From: Sipunculus nudus
Lineage: Eukaryota > Annelida > Sipuncula > Golfingiida > Sipunculidae
Length of the DNA stretch: 64,000 bases
Assembly: GCA_026874595.1 (NCBI GenBank)
Contig: CM049309.1
Coordinates: 25,359,033 to 25,423,032 of the forward strand
Reading direction: 5' to 3'
The position numbers and the translations under genes are program-made. The notes below the pieces were generated by a model. That model made no database searches and was not told the DNA's origin. It saw only the letters and a program-made list of their open reading frames with translations. Below, piece by piece: positions 23,208 through 35,276 of this stretch (position 1 is its first letter; every line of letters starts with the position of its first letter).

Positions 23208-23428
23208 TCACCCCCTCCTTTTAAGGAAAATACACAGTATTTTCTCGATACATCGTATCGTTCTATCTTACAGGGTCCAGCTAAACATATTTACATGTAG
23301 CAATACATAGCAATACATAAGGGTCATGTAACAAGTTGTCATTAGTACATGCCCACGGTCTATGACACAGGGCAAAAATCTTGTACATGTTTAGACTTAA
23401 CTGGCCAAACATTATAGCTCATTACATC

Positions 23429-23941
23429 CTAACACTCAGGCAGTCTGCTAAGAAAATCAGGTCCATGGTTTAGTTTACCTGACACTGCTTCAATATCAAA
23501 TCTAAACTCTTGTAGAACCAGTGCCCATCTCATTACTCTCTTATTAGCACATTTTGATTTGCTAATACACTTTAATGGTTTGTGGTCGGTCTGAATGGTG
23601 AACGGTCTACAAGCCAGGTACATCTCAAATTTCTGTACAGACCATACAATTGCTAATGACTCTTTCTCAATGGTGGAGTAATTTCTCTCCCTGGGCAATA
23701 GTTTACGACTGGCATAAGCTACTGGGTGCATGATCCCCTTGTGTCTTTGCATCAGGATACAGCCAATACCCACATCAGATGCATCACCTTTCAAATAAAA
23801 ATCGTTTACTGAAATCAGGTAGCTTCAGTATGGGAGGGTCTGACAGTTTGGCCTTTAGAGAACAGTACGCGTTCTCGTGTACGGGTTTCCAGTCTAGTTT
23901 GTTAGGTTGACCTTTACGCGTTAGATCAGTCAAGGGCTCCG
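23429..23941 (-). pseudogene. pol: Element 2 RT tail and RNase H remnant
   Basis: Reading from 23941 downward, the frame that continues the protein gives the RT connection region (AEPLTDLTRKG, DWKP...CSLKAKL). One extra base in a T run near 23795 then shifts the frame into a 121-codon RNase H (23429-23794). That RNase H has GDASDVGIG at the start, the Glu of EKESLA, TDHKPL and DFLSRL, so all four acidic positions are present. The RT fingers and palm with the YxDD box are absent; compared with full-length relatives several hundred base pairs are gone. The stop at 23426-23428 (after RLPEC) ends pol. Confidence 0.85.
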
Positions 23942-26900
23942 CTATACATCCCCATATTGCCTAAGCAGACTGAGTATTTCACGGCGCTGACACTTGCCTA
24001 GGTCAGCATTTACCTGAACATCTCGCTCAGTCTGGCGGCGCGCATACGACGGTAACGACATGTGGGCATCCTCATCAATCCCTTCTGGGTTTAACTCTCC
24101 GAACACGGGAGGCTCTGTTTCCCCGTCTACACCGTCAGGATCATGTATAGAATCAGGTGCGCCCTTGGCTACCGCTGCCAGAATATGCTGGGGCTCGTTT
24201 CTAGCATGGTACCGTTTCAGCATATTCACGTGGAAGGTTTTAACCTTATCGCCAATCTTAATCCGATAGTCTAAGTCCCCAACCCTGTTTACAATAGTAT
24301 AGGGGCCTTTCCACTGTACCATTAATTTGTTCCGCTCCGTCGGGAGTAACAACAAAACTTCGTCTCCGGCCTCAAACCTGCGCGTGCATTTACCTCTATC
24401 ATATAACAGTCTGTGTCTGTTCGCTGATTTGTTCAACGCCTCTCTAGCTAACGCGCATGTGTCGCTTAGTTTGTCTTGTAGGTCCAGGACGTATTGGTAC
24501 GTGGTTTTAGTCTCGACGCTAGTATCTCGCTTGGTCCACAGATCCCTTAGAATCCGCATCGGTCCTCTAACGATCCTACCATAGAGCAACTCAAAGGGTG
24601 AGAACCCTGTGCTCTCATGTGGCGCTTCTCGGTACGCAAAAAGCACGGCGCTGAGGTACCGATCCCAATCTCGCGGTCTTTCCTCGCACATCCGTTTCAA
24701 CATTAACTTTAACGTTCCATTGAATCTCTCCACCATTCCGTTGCACATAGGATGGTAAGGAGTAGTGGTGAGCTGTCTTACAGACAAAACACGGCTAACT
24801 TCTCGCATGAGGTCTGACGTAAATTGTGTTCCCATGTCAGTAAGCACCTCTGACGGCACTCCTAACCGCGCATAAATATCAACTAGTGCATCAGCCACAG
24901 AGACTGTATCTATGTTCTTTAAAGCAACAGCCTCCGGATATCTAGTGGCATAATCCATAACGGTCAGAATATACCTGTGACCTCTCTCAGACGCTGGATG
25001 GATCGGCCCAACCAGATCCATCGAAATTCTACGCCAGGGCTCATCAATTAATGGCATCTGGCCTAACGTAGCTCCAGGCACCTTGCCTTTCGGTATGGTT
25101 TTCTGGCAAATGGGACAGGACTTGCAAAACTCAACAATGTCATTATACATCCCTTTCCAGAAAAACTGAGTTCTCACGCGGTCGTGCGTTTTGTCTATGC
25201 CCTGATGGCCCGCCATAACCGCTTCGTGGCCCATCCTCATTACGTCGTACCGTAACGTCTGAGGTACCACCACTCGAGATCCATCTTGATCTCCCTGTTT
25301 ATCACTCACAACCCGAACTAAATATCCGTCCTCAGTTCTAAATGGACTATCATTTCTAGCCTCTCTAGCTAGCCTCCAATACGGCGCTAAAGACCCATCC
25401 TCCTCCTGCGCCTTCAAAAATTCGGCCGGACTCACATCGGTAACTGGGCTTGCAACATTCAAGCTACGCGTCGGTATCTGTTTCTCTCGTGCAGCGCTCC
25501 GTGTCTCCACCGCGGACGACACCTCCTTTTGTGACTCTACACCGTCACACACTATGCCTGAGGACCGCTCAGACTTCCACGTCGGGTCCGGATCATACGG
25601 ATCACGCGCTCCCGCTACGTTACCTAGCGCTAAATCACATACAGCATCCCCGACCACCATTGCCTCGATAGTACCGACAAAGTACGCACAGTCCACATTA
25701 ATCCTAGCCGTAGGAAATTGTCTTACAGACCCGTCGAACAACCTACACTCGACCTGGTGTCCGGTGAACTGATTCGGCTCCACGTACGACTCACGTATTC
25801 CTGCCGAGGAACATCCCGAATCCCGCAGCACCCTCGCTGACTTACCATTCACCAGCCCTTCACACACAGGTAACGAGATTCCGCCTTCTGTCTGGGCAGC
25901 AAATCCTAACGACTGACTCGGACTCTCTACTTCCGGTTTCACCGCACCGACTGTCTCCGTTTCCGCCTCGACTACTGCCATTGACATAGTCTCTGGTTTC
26001 TGTTTTGGGTTATACGGGGGGCTAAAATTAGTCCTATACCTCTGCTGATCGCCAGCAGCACGCCCTACTTGAGGGGAAGACCTAAGCCTCGACCAGGCAC
26101 TAGTCTTACATTCCCGCGCCTTATGTCCCAGTTCATTACATAAATAACATCTGATGCCTCCTGATGGCTTAAATGTCTGACCGTCCGGACTGCGCTCAAC
26201 CTCTCGCTTCTCTCTAGGCTGAGATACCGGTTGCGCTGGACGCGGCACATTATTGCCATAACGAGGACCTGCTGTAAGGCTGTGTATACCGTGAGCCTCC
26301 GTATAACTCTCGGCTAAGTCTACCATACTATCAAAGTCACGACACCGTCTCTCTTTCAAAAACATAGAGAGATCCCTACTACAGCAGTTTACGAACTGCT
26401 CACACATCAACAGGTTAACTACCCCGTCGTAGTCACCTCCGACCCCTGCCATCCCTATCCAATGGTCTAGGTATCCACTCAGTCTCACCGCAAACTGACT
26501 CGGCGTTTCGCCTCGCTCAAGCCTACAAGTCCGAAACTTGTGTCGATAACCCTCTTCGGTCATTTGGTATCGCTTTAACAAGGCTATCTTTAACTTATCG
26601 TAATCCATGGCCTCACTAACCGATAACTGTGTGTAAGTCCCTAGCGCCTTACCCCGCAGTAACGGACTCAGGTGTAACGCCCAATTCTCCCTATCATAGC
26701 CTTGACATACAGCTAATCGTTCAAATCGCTCAAGAAACGCATCTAGCTGATCTTGAGCCTCATCAAAAGGTGGAAGCTGGATTTTCGGGAATACATCCCT
26801 ACTTCTCTCTTCTTTAACCCCAGAGTCAGACTTTAACCTTAGAACCTCTAATTCGTGGGCTCTAGCCTCTCGCTCGCGCTCTAATTCCCGCTGCTCACGC

Positions 26901-27055
26901 TCTAATTCCCGCTGTTCCTTCTCTATTTCACGTTGCCTAGCTCTTTCCTCGCGTTCCTCATCCGCACGCCGTCTAGCCTCAACATAATCTTGTAAAGCCT
27001 GGTCCTTAAGCCCCAAGGCCTGTCCGCATCTAACAAGTGACTCTAACGTTTCCAT
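23942..27055 (-). CDS. gag-pol: Gag-protease-integrase polyprotein of element 2
   Basis: 1,037 codons from ATG in one frame. Residues 26-76 are an Arg/Glu-rich coiled coil. Residues 90-260 resemble a retroelement gag with a SCAN-like helical stretch. A CCHC knuckle (CYLCNELGHKAREC) is at 303-316. The protease site is DSGC at 412-415. Integrase zinc finger: His610, His617, Cys647, Cys650. Integrase core: Asp680, Asp740, Glu776 (D-35-E). A GPY/F module is at about 914-932 (WKGPYTIVNRVGDLDY), and there is no chromodomain. From about 1017 the chain begins the RT leader (LGKCQRREILSLLRQYG) and ends at TAG two codons later, at the deletion junction. The gag, protease and integrase parts look intact, so the protein could still form particles and integrate DNA if RT came from elsewhere (inference). 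Confidence 0.93.
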   Translation of the reverse strand: METLESLVRCGQALGLKDQALQDYVEARRRADEEREERARQREIEKEQRELEREQRELEREREARAHELEVLRLKSDSGVKEERSRDVFPKIQLPPFDEAQDQLDAFLERFERLAVCQGYDRENWALHLSPLLRGKALGTYTQLSVSEAMDYDKLKIALLKRYQMTEEGYRHKFRTCRLERGETPSQFAVRLSGYLDHWIGMAGVGGDYDGVVNLLMCEQFVNCCSRDLSMFLKERRCRDFDSMVDLAESYTEAHGIHSLTAGPRYGNNVPRPAQPVSQPREKREVERSPDGQTFKPSGGIRCYLCNELGHKARECKTSAWSRLRSSPQVGRAAGDQQRYRTNFSPPYNPKQKPETMSMAVVEAETETVGAVKPEVESPSQSLGFAAQTEGGISLPVCEGLVNGKSARVLRDSGCSSAGIRESYVEPNQFTGHQVECRLFDGSVRQFPTARINVDCAYFVGTIEAMVVGDAVCDLALGNVAGARDPYDPDPTWKSERSSGIVCDGVESQKEVSSAVETRSAAREKQIPTRSLNVASPVTDVSPAEFLKAQEEDGSLAPYWRLAREARNDSPFRTEDGYLVRVVSDKQGDQDGSRVVVPQTLRYDVMRMGHEAVMAGHQGIDKTHDRVRTQFFWKGMYNDIVEFCKSCPICQKTIPKGKVPGATLGQMPLIDEPWRRISMDLVGPIHPASERGHRYILTVMDYATRYPEAVALKNIDTVSVADALVDIYARLGVPSEVLTDMGTQFTSDLMREVSRVLSVRQLTTTPYHPMCNGMVERFNGTLKLMLKRMCEERPRDWDRYLSAVLFAYREAPHESTGFSPFELLYGRIVRGPMRILRDLWTKRDTSVETKTTYQYVLDLQDKLSDTCALAREALNKSANRHRLLYDRGKCTRRFEAGDEVLLLLPTERNKLMVQWKGPYTIVNRVGDLDYRIKIGDKVKTFHVNMLKRYHARNEPQHILAAVAKGAPDSIHDPDGVDGETEPPVFGELNPEGIDEDAHMSLPSYARRQTERDVQVNADLGKCQRREILSLLRQYGDV

Positions 27056-27775
27056 GGTAACGCTCTAACCTAGTAAGATTCCAGTATCTAGTAATATCCG
27101 CTCTTAAAAATCCGTAAATACGTACTGTTAAAGCCAACCTAACGAACCGGCGGTATCCGTACAATAACACTACGGTAGCTCTACGCATCAAAAATCTACT
27201 TATACGGACGGACGGACGGAAGGTCGGACGAAGGGTCAGATGGATGGACGGATGGATATCAAGATATCAATAAACACCATGCACCTATGATTACCATGCC
27301 AATCGGGAGGGGTAAACTTACCTGTCAAGAGACCCTACCACGTGACCAATCACAAACTAGTGTAGAAAAAATTATACCAGGGCGTATCTAACAACATCAA
27401 AATTTTCACTCTAATCTGGGTTTATATCAACCCAATAATGATGTCCAGGTATCACTGAACTAACATTACTCACAAAACATGCATGTGTTCTAGCCAAATC
27501 TACAAGGTATATGCCGATCTTGAAACAATGTTGTGCTTCAGGTAATATTCTCACTGAATAAATATTAACTCCTAACAGTGGGGTAATTTCATTGTGCAAG
27601 TATACACTACAACATCAGTTTGGTGTCATTTCCAATTATTAATTCAGATCAACTCTAGTTTGAGTATATGAATGTCTGGTTTCAGTACTGTTTTCTCAGT
27701 TCAAAACTTCTGAAACTTACTGTAATTAGCCAGTTTTTTTAAGGCTAATTATATCCTGGCACGCTCGCCATACAA
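27056..27775 (-). other. 5' leader of element 2
   Basis: About 720 bp between the 5' LTR and the gag ATG. It contains GGACGGACGGACGG and GGATGGACGGATGG simple repeats (about 27206-27256). Five bases from the LTR the coding strand reads TGGCGAGCGTGCCAGG, a primer-binding-site candidate because it starts with TGG; the tRNA was not identified. No ORF of note. Confidence 0.55.
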
Positions 27776-28861
27776 TGTCACCCCTAACTTAACATGAAAA
27801 CTTTACAACGGATATATCCTATAAAACAATAGGATGGGTTAACGCTCGCCACTTGATTTCATTAATCAAGAAATTAGATCCCGGTCATTACAGGTGACAT
27901 TTCCAGGTTCTTTTAAGGACGTGTATAAAAATACCAGACAATCATACACCCAGATCAATAGAAACTATGAGACATCAGGTTAAATTCACAAATATAATTC
28001 AAGACAATACTTACAAAGACGTAGATGTAAGTGTGTGTGCGTTGATGTGTCAATGCGACAGTCCTTCACATTAAAAATACAGGATATTTACCGAGTCCGT
28101 GGTTTGTATAAAAAAAAAAACCATAAAGTCCAGTTCCTTCAGAGATCTCTGGTTACTGTTTAGTGTAGAATCTAGCGTATGGTTAGTACCATATAGATCT
28201 AGTCTTTCTGAGTTTAGCGATCTTCAACTGATCTTGCTTGTCTTTGTTTACGTATAGCTTAGAGTCCTTGACCTTGCTCGTGTAGCAATGGTTTCTCGGC
28301 TTACGGCGGTTATGTATCTAGGTCAAGCTGAACTAGGCCGGCAGGTGACGAGCGCGCTCTCTCTATATCGCCAATACGAAGCTCTTTCGGCAGCACGGCT
28401 GAGTTCTTATGAGCTGGGTCCTTGCTTCATGTAGAAGCTTGCTTCTATGCCGTTCCTGGCGTTTCAATGTTCCTACTCCCGTTCGTGCGTGCTGCCACCT
28501 CAAGCTTCAAGACCCAACTGAAGGCAGCTTCCAGCGTCTCTCCCTGAACTCTGACGTCACAATCATCGTCACAATACGGCGATCCGGTTCTCTGATTGGC
28601 TTATGGCTCAAGTGTCCCATATAAGGTTATATGTGACCTGGTTTGACTGCTAGCGTCACCTTGGCGACCCACATACCAGAATTAATACACTCAATGCGTG
28701 ACACAGATAAAATCAGCTGATAGCCGATGGGATTTCATATATATACAATCAAGACCTGTCAACGCTTTAGGAAGACGCTTCACGTCAATATCAATAGAGA
28801 ACAGACTTCGTTAAACTATGATACAAAACACCGTACATATTGTCACCGATTTCTGGTGACA
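27776..28861 (-). repeat. Element 2 LTR, 5' copy
   Basis: 1,086 bp; the transcribed copy on the minus strand. It is followed on the plus strand by the target duplication CTCAT. Confidence 0.93.
28552..28626 (-). promoter_or_regulatory. CRE, CCAAT and CArG-like sites in the element 2 LTR
   Basis: Within 75 bp are CCATATAAGG (28617-28626, the CArG/SRF consensus), ATTGG (28595-28599, CCAAT on the coding strand) and TGACGTCA (28552-28559, a perfect cAMP response element). All three are present in the other LTR. The clustering suggests an enhancer/promoter module. Function is inferred from motifs only. Confidence 0.4.
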
Positions 28862-28922
28862 CTCATAAACCTATTCTTATAGACAAATTTGGCTGAGCAT
28901 CAAGACCCATGGGTCCCTAGTT
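28862..28922 (+). repeat. TAGCTCAG-hairpin repeat, copy b, right end
   Basis: Continuation of 21951-22122 beyond the element 2 insertion. It contains GGCTGAGC and the palindrome GACCCATGGGTC (28904-28915), then CCTAGTT. Confidence 0.7.
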
Positions 28923-29509
28923 ACAGATGACAGTTATGAGCAGCCATCATCCCAGGCTTGGCTATAACTGTACAGTTGCATGGTATCAGATTCTGGTACT
29001 GACCTGGCTCATTGTAAAACAGATGTCAGCATGCTGAATCTTCCATCAGTTACAAGAACCCCAAGAGGCAGCCGGGGAGGAGACTGTCAGCTGTGATCAG
29101 GATGTGTAGTCGGGTCTCCAAGGACAACAGTAGAGCACACAGATGAGCTGACCACATGATATAGTTATCATGTTATCTTCAAGTAAGAGAAAGACACACA
29201 TGTGTAAAGTGGCATTCTCATCAATATTTTAATCTCTTGTCAGTATTTTCAGCTGTCTTAGAATACCCAATGTGAAGTGTTGTGCAGAATACACCTTGTT
29301 TCATGTTAGGCAATACACTTCTGTTCTCACACAGGGACTTGGGAAAATCCATCCGTCTCTTCAAATTTTGTTTGTACATTTCAATAATTAATTCATCTCT
29401 TTATAGATTGGATTTGACGCATTGCTAAACTAATACTGCTTTAATGAGACACATTTCAATTATGTGGATATTTGAAACTTACACTATTTAATGGGGTTGC
29501 TCTTATAAA
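28923..29509. other. No gene or repeat recognised
   Basis: Mixed-composition sequence between the hairpin repeat and the 44-bp satellite. No frame over 60 codons with protein-like composition was seen. Confidence 0.5.
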
Positions 29510-32500
29510 CCTGGAGTTTGATGCACCATTATTGCTCTGGTCAGACAGGTGTTTGACACACTGTCATAATACTTGTAGCTCCGGTCAAACTGGAATTTGT
29601 CACAGTCATAAAACATGTTGTTCTGGTCAGACAGGAGTTTGACACACTGTCATAATACTTGTTGCTCTGGTCAGACAGGAGTTTGACACACTGTCATAAT
29701 ACTTGTTGCTCTGGTCAGACAGGAGTTTGACACACTGTCATAATACTTGTTGCTCTGGTCAGACAGGAGTTTGACACACTCTCATAATACTTGTTGCTCT
29801 GGTCAGACAGGAGTTTGACACACTCTCATAATACTTGTTGTTCTGGTCAGACAGGAGTTTGACACACTGGTGTAATACTTGTTGCTCCGGTCAAACTGGA
29901 ATTTGACACAGTCATAAAACATGTTGTTCTGGTCAGACAGGTGTTTGACACACTGTTGTAATACTTGTTGCTCCGGTCAAACTGGAATTTGACACAGTCA
30001 TAAAACATGTTGTTCTGGTCAGACAGGTGTTTGACACACTGTTGTAATACTTGTTGCTCCGGTCAAACTGGAATTTGACACAGTCATAAAACATGTTGTT
30101 CTGGTCAGACAGGTGTTTGACACACTCTTGTAATACTTGTTGCTCTGGTCAAACTGGAATTTGACACAGTCATAAAACATGTTGTTCTGGTCAGACAGAT
30201 GTTTGACACACTGTTGTAATACTTGTTGCTCCGGTCAAACTGGAATTTGACACAGTCATAAAACATGTTGTTCTGGTCAGACAGGAGTTTGACACACTGG
30301 TGTAATACTTGTTGCTCCGGTCAAACTGGACTTTGACACATGTTCATAAAACATGTTGCTCTGGTCAGACAGGAGTTTGACACACTGTCATAACACTTGT
30401 AGCTCTGGTCAGACAGGAGTTTGACACACTGTTGTAATACTTGTTGCTAAGGGTCAAACTGGAGTTTGACACACTGTCCTAAAACATGTTGCTCTGGTCT
30501 GACAGGAGTTTGACACACTCTCATAATACTTGTTGCTCTGATCAAACTGGAGTTTGACACACTGTCATAAAACATGTTGCTCTGATCAAACTGGACTTTG
30601 ACACAATGTAATAATACTTGTTGCTCTGGTCAAACTGGAGTTTGACACACTGTCATAATACTTGTAGCTCTGGTCAGACAGGAGTTTGACACACTGTTGT
30701 AATACTTGTTGCTCTGGTCAAACTAAAGTTTGACACACTGTCCTAAAACATGTTGCTCTGGTCAAACTGGAGTCTGACACACTGTCATAATACTTGTTGC
30801 TCTGGTCAGACAGGAGTTTGACACACTGTCATAACACTTGTAGCTCTGGTCAGACAGGAGTTTGACACACTGTTGTAAAACTTGTTGCTAAGGGTCAAAC
30901 TGGAGTTTGACACACTGTCCTAAAACATGTTGCTCTGGTCTGACAGGAGTTTGACACACTCTCATAATACTTGTTGCTCTGATCAAACTGGAGTTTGACA
31001 CACTGTCATAAAACATGTTGCTCTGATCAAACTGGACTTTGACACAATGTAATAATACTTGTTGCTCTGGTCAAACTGGAGTTTGACACACTGTCATAAT
31101 ACTTGTAGCTCTGGTCAGACAGGAGTTTGACACACTGTTGTAATACTTGTTGCTCTGGTCAAACTGGAGTCTGACACACTGTCCTAAAACATGTTGCTCT
31201 GGTCAAACTGGAGTCTGACACACTGTCATAATACTTGTTGCTCTGGTCAGACAGGAGTTTGACACACTGTCATAATACTTGTTGCTCTGGTCAGACAGGA
31301 GTTTGACACACTCTCATAATACTTGTTGCTCTGGTCAGACAGGAGTTTGACACACTCTCATAATACTTGTTGCTCTGGTAAGACAGGAGTTAGACACACT
31401 GTCATAATACTTGTTGCTCTGGTCAGACAGGAGTTTGACACTGTCCTAAAACATGTTGCTCTGGTCAGACAGGTGTTTGACACACTGTCATAATACTTGT
31501 TGCTCCAGTCAGACAGGAGTTTGACACACTGTCATAATACTTGTTGCTCCGGTCAAACTGGAATTTGACACAGTCATAAAACATGTTGTTCTGGTCAGAC
31601 AGGAGGTTGACACACTGTCATAATACTTGTTGCTCTGGTCAGACAGGAGTTTGACACACTGTCATAACACTTGTTGCTCTGGTCAGACAGGAGGTTGACA
31701 CACTCTCATAATACTTGTTGCTCTGGTCAGACATGAGTTTGACACACTGTCATAATACTTGTTGCTCTGGTCAGACAGGAGTTTGAGACACTGTCATAAT
31801 ACTTGTTGCTCTGGTCAGACAGGAGTTTGACACACTGTCATAATACTTGTTGCTCTGGTCAGACAGGAGTTTGACACACTGTCATAATACTTGTTGCTCT
31901 GGTCAGACAGGAGTTTGACACACTCTCATAATACTTGTTGCTCTAGTCAGACAGGAGTTTGACACACTCTCATAATACTTGTTGCTCTAGTCAGACAGGA
32001 GTTTGACACACTCTCATAATACTTGTTGCTCTGGTCAGACAGGAGTCTGACACACTGTCATAATACTTGTTGCTCTGGTCAGACAGGAATCTGACACACT
32101 GTTGTAATACTTGTTGCTCCGGTCAAACTGGAATTTGACACAGTCATAAAACATGTTGTTCTGGTCAGACAGGAGTTTGACACACTGGTGTAATACTTGT
32201 TGCTCCGGTCAAACTGGAATTTGACACAGTCATAAAACATGTTGCTCTGGTCAGACAGGTGTTTGACACACTGTTGTAATACTTGTTGCTCCGGTCAAAC
32301 TGGAATTTGACACAGTCATAAAACATGTTGTTCTGGTCAGACAGGAGTTTGACACACTGGTGTAATACTTGTTGCTCTGGTCAAACTGGACTTTGACACA
32401 TGTTCATAAAACATGTTGCTCTGGTCAGACAGGAGTTTGACACACTGTCATAACACTTGTAGCTCTGGTCAGACAGGAGTTTGACACACTGTTGTAATAC

Positions 32501-33475
32501 TTGTTGCTAAGGGTCAAACTGGAGTTTGACACACTGTCCTAAAACATGTTGCTTTGGTCTGACAGGAGTTTGACACACTCTCATAATACTTGTTGCTCTG
32601 ATCAAACTGGAGTTTGACACACTGTCATAAAACATGTTGCTCTGATCAAACTGGACTTTGACACAATGTAATAATACTTGTTGCTCTGGTCAAACTGGAG
32701 TTTGACACACTGTCATAATACTTGTAGCTCTGGTCAAACTGGAGTCTGACACACTGTCATAATACTTGTTGCTCTGGTCAGACAGGAGTTTGACACACTG
32801 TCATAATACTTGTTGCTCTGGTCAGACAGGAGTTTGACACACTCTCATAATACTTGTTGCTCTGGTAAGACAGGAGTTTGACACACTGTCATAATATATG
32901 TTACTCTGGTCAGACAGGAGTTTGACACACTCTCATAATACTTGTTGCTCTGGTCAGACAGGAGTTTGACACTGTCCTAAAACATGTTGCTCTGGTCAGA
33001 CAGGAGTTTGACACACTGTCATAATACTTGTTGCTCTGGTCAGACAGGAGTTTGACACACTGTCATAATACTTGTTGCTCTGGTCAGACAGGCGTTTGAC
33101 ACACTCTCATAATACTTGTTGCTCTGGTCAGACAGGAGTTTGACACACTCTCATAATACTTGTTGCTCTGGTCAGACAGGAGTTTGACACACTCTCATAA
33201 TACTTGTTGCTCTGGTCAGACAGGAGTTTGACACACTGTCATAATACTTGTTGCTCTGGTCAGACAGGAGTTTGACACACTCTCATAATACTTGTTGCTC
33301 TGGTCAGACAGGCGTTTGACACACTGTTGTAATACTTGTTGCTCCGGTCAAACTGGAATTTGACACAGTCATAAAACATGTTGTTCTGGTCAGACAGGAG
33401 TTTGACACACTGGTGTAATACTTGTTGCTCCGGTCAAACTGGAATTTGACACAGTCATTAAACATGTTGTTCAAT
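29510..33475. repeat. 44-bp satellite with dimer and higher-order structure
   Basis: About 90 copies of a 44-bp unit carrying TTGCTCTGGTCAGACAGG and AGTTTGACACACTGTCATAA. A second unit type (CCGGTCAAACTGGAATTTGACACAG then TCATAAAACATG) alternates with it in places, giving a dimer of about 87 bp (for example 29880-30280). A block marked by TTGCTAAGGGTCAAACTGG recurs at about 30450, 30888 and 32508 with the same neighbours, so segments of several hundred bp have been re-duplicated. Non-coding. Confidence 0.95.
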
Positions 33476-33834
33476 AAACTGCAGTGATGTTGCACTGATC
33501 AGACCTTCCAGAGTTTGGTTAGCCATGAGTACACAACTCAGTAAGCATTTATACTGGACTTGAGTTGTGGTACAAACCATACAAGGGAACATACTGGCAC
33601 AGTCATCCATCCTGTTCCATTGATTTTAGGGTAAACAGCAAAAAATCTTAACATTAGACTGAGTGATGACTTAACGTAGAATACATTTGAACTCATGAAC
33701 CAAAATGAAAATTGGTATCAATGGTAATGAGTCATTTCCTGTATCATGTATAAGTTGGCTCTGGTCCAACAACCTGAGGAGCCATGTCTGTATTTATGCA
33801 GTCAGAAATGAAAAAAAAAAAATGCAGAGGGATT
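33476..33834. other. No gene recognised
   Basis: Spacer after the 44-bp satellite. Nothing beyond an A run near 33813 was noticed. Confidence 0.45.
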
Positions 33835-35276
33835 TACCAATACACCAGAACCTGCCTTGAGGGGACACTGGGATGAGCGGACACCTTTGATGTACGGACA
33901 CTAAGTCAATGTCCTGACCCGTTTCCCATTAAAAATGACCTGTCATGAGCGGACACCTGCTAAACATGGACAGGGACAGTCCTGTTTGGTCCAAAATCCT
34001 GTCATGAACGGACACCCGAGTCCGATTTATCACGGCCACCAATTATGCTGCGCAGGTGTACCAGCTGAGCAGCTCTGCACAACGCTTCGTGCATGCCTTG
34101 AACGGCTGGTATATAGATTCATTCATAGATATTATGTAAATCGCGGGAATTATGTATCACATGACTGACTTGACCAATGAGCATCAACATTAGTTGACCC
34201 GAGTCTTTTTCCATCATATAAGCATGGTGGATGAGTGGTTTACGCTGGCAAACTTGGGGCACTATTTCAAGGTTGCAAAAATTATAACGATAGCATATTT
34301 AATAATTGTAACTCTAACTGTCGCAAAAGATGTCAAAATGTTGATTAACAAGAACAATTTGGCCTGGGCAATAATCCAGATATGATTGCAGGCGCACATG
34401 CAGGTGACAGCAGCCAAACGCTCCCAAATACCCCAGTGTTTATGCCATTTTGAAAGTCCGCCTCATTTGAGGCCCAGTCATGGCAATGTAAATCTGAGAA
34501 GATCATCGCTGAATTTGAGACATCCGGTCATAATCTCAATGTCAAGTTAAAAGTTTCATGTAGAAAATAATTTCCGTCCCAATATTGAGGTTAAAGTCGA
34601 TGTATTTGCGTCAATTTCAGCGGATGAAATCACTGTACGTAGTTCAAATTTTATTGCGAGTAGCAGCTGCTGGAGACAGCTACCGAAGGCCACCAAACGC
34701 TCCCGATAACCCCAGCGTTTCCACCATATTGAATGTCTTCCTGATGTGAAGCCGAGTCACAGCAATGTAAATCTGACTAATCATTGCTGAATCTGAGGCA
34801 TCTGGTCATAATTTCAATGTTGGGATAAAATTCTGATGTGGAAAATTGATATCGATCCTAGATTGAGTTTGAGGTGTCTGGATTTGAATGATTTCCCATG
34901 GACCGTACATAAGGGACATGAGATATAACTCATTTTGACAGACCTAAAATTTACTCTTCAGCGCCGTGGATAGAATATTGGATAAATTTAATTGTTCATT
35001 AAAAATTGAAATTAATGCAATATCTTAATGACACCCTTATCTTTCATTCAAAATATTCTCCTGTCGTGCAAGTTTGGCTAGACCAGAGGTTTCCTGGATG
35101 ACTTTTATTCATATTTATTTTTATATATTTATTCAGAAACAAATATTAATTTATTTATTCAGAAACAATATGTGATTAAGAAATATTAAAGATATATTTT
35201 ATTGAATAAAAATTCATTTTTAAGTTATTTTAGTAGAAAGTAACTATTTCTATAAAATTGTACTCATGATCCACCA
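33835..35276 (+). repeat. GGACACC-headed dispersed repeat, copy 1
   Basis: The head has several GAGCGGACACC or AACGGACACCC phrases (33876-34030). The body then matches 39441-40690 (for example TTATGTAAATCG against TTATGTAAATTG, and CATATAAGCATGGTGGATGAG against CATATAAACTTTGTGGATGAG). Two internal units share GCCAAACGCTCCC or CACCAAACGCTCCC (about 34415 and 34693). The copy is cut at 35276 by the next hairpin repeat. No protein was recognised; the 77-codon frame at 33935 is within the repeat. Confidence 0.65.

Larger units (their letters stand above)
22123..28861 (-). mobile_element. Ty3/gypsy element 2, Gmr1-type domain order, RT core deleted
   Basis: 6,739 bp on the minus strand. LTRs of 1,085 and 1,086 bp begin TGTCACC and end GGTGACA. 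The 5-bp target duplication is CTCAT (22118-22122 and 28862-28866). The LTRs differ at about three places, one of them an A-run length. The coding order is gag, protease, integrase, then RT/RNase H, not the ordinary order with integrase last. This order is known from Gmr1-like Ty3/gypsy elements. The RT catalytic region is missing between 23941 and 23942, so this copy cannot copy itself, yet the LTRs are nearly identical. It may therefore have moved with help, or lost the RT very recently. Confidence 0.9.

Noticed and set aside
29510-33475. CRISPR-like array with 44-bp period
   Set aside because: No constant repeat separated by unique spacers; the whole unit is repeated.
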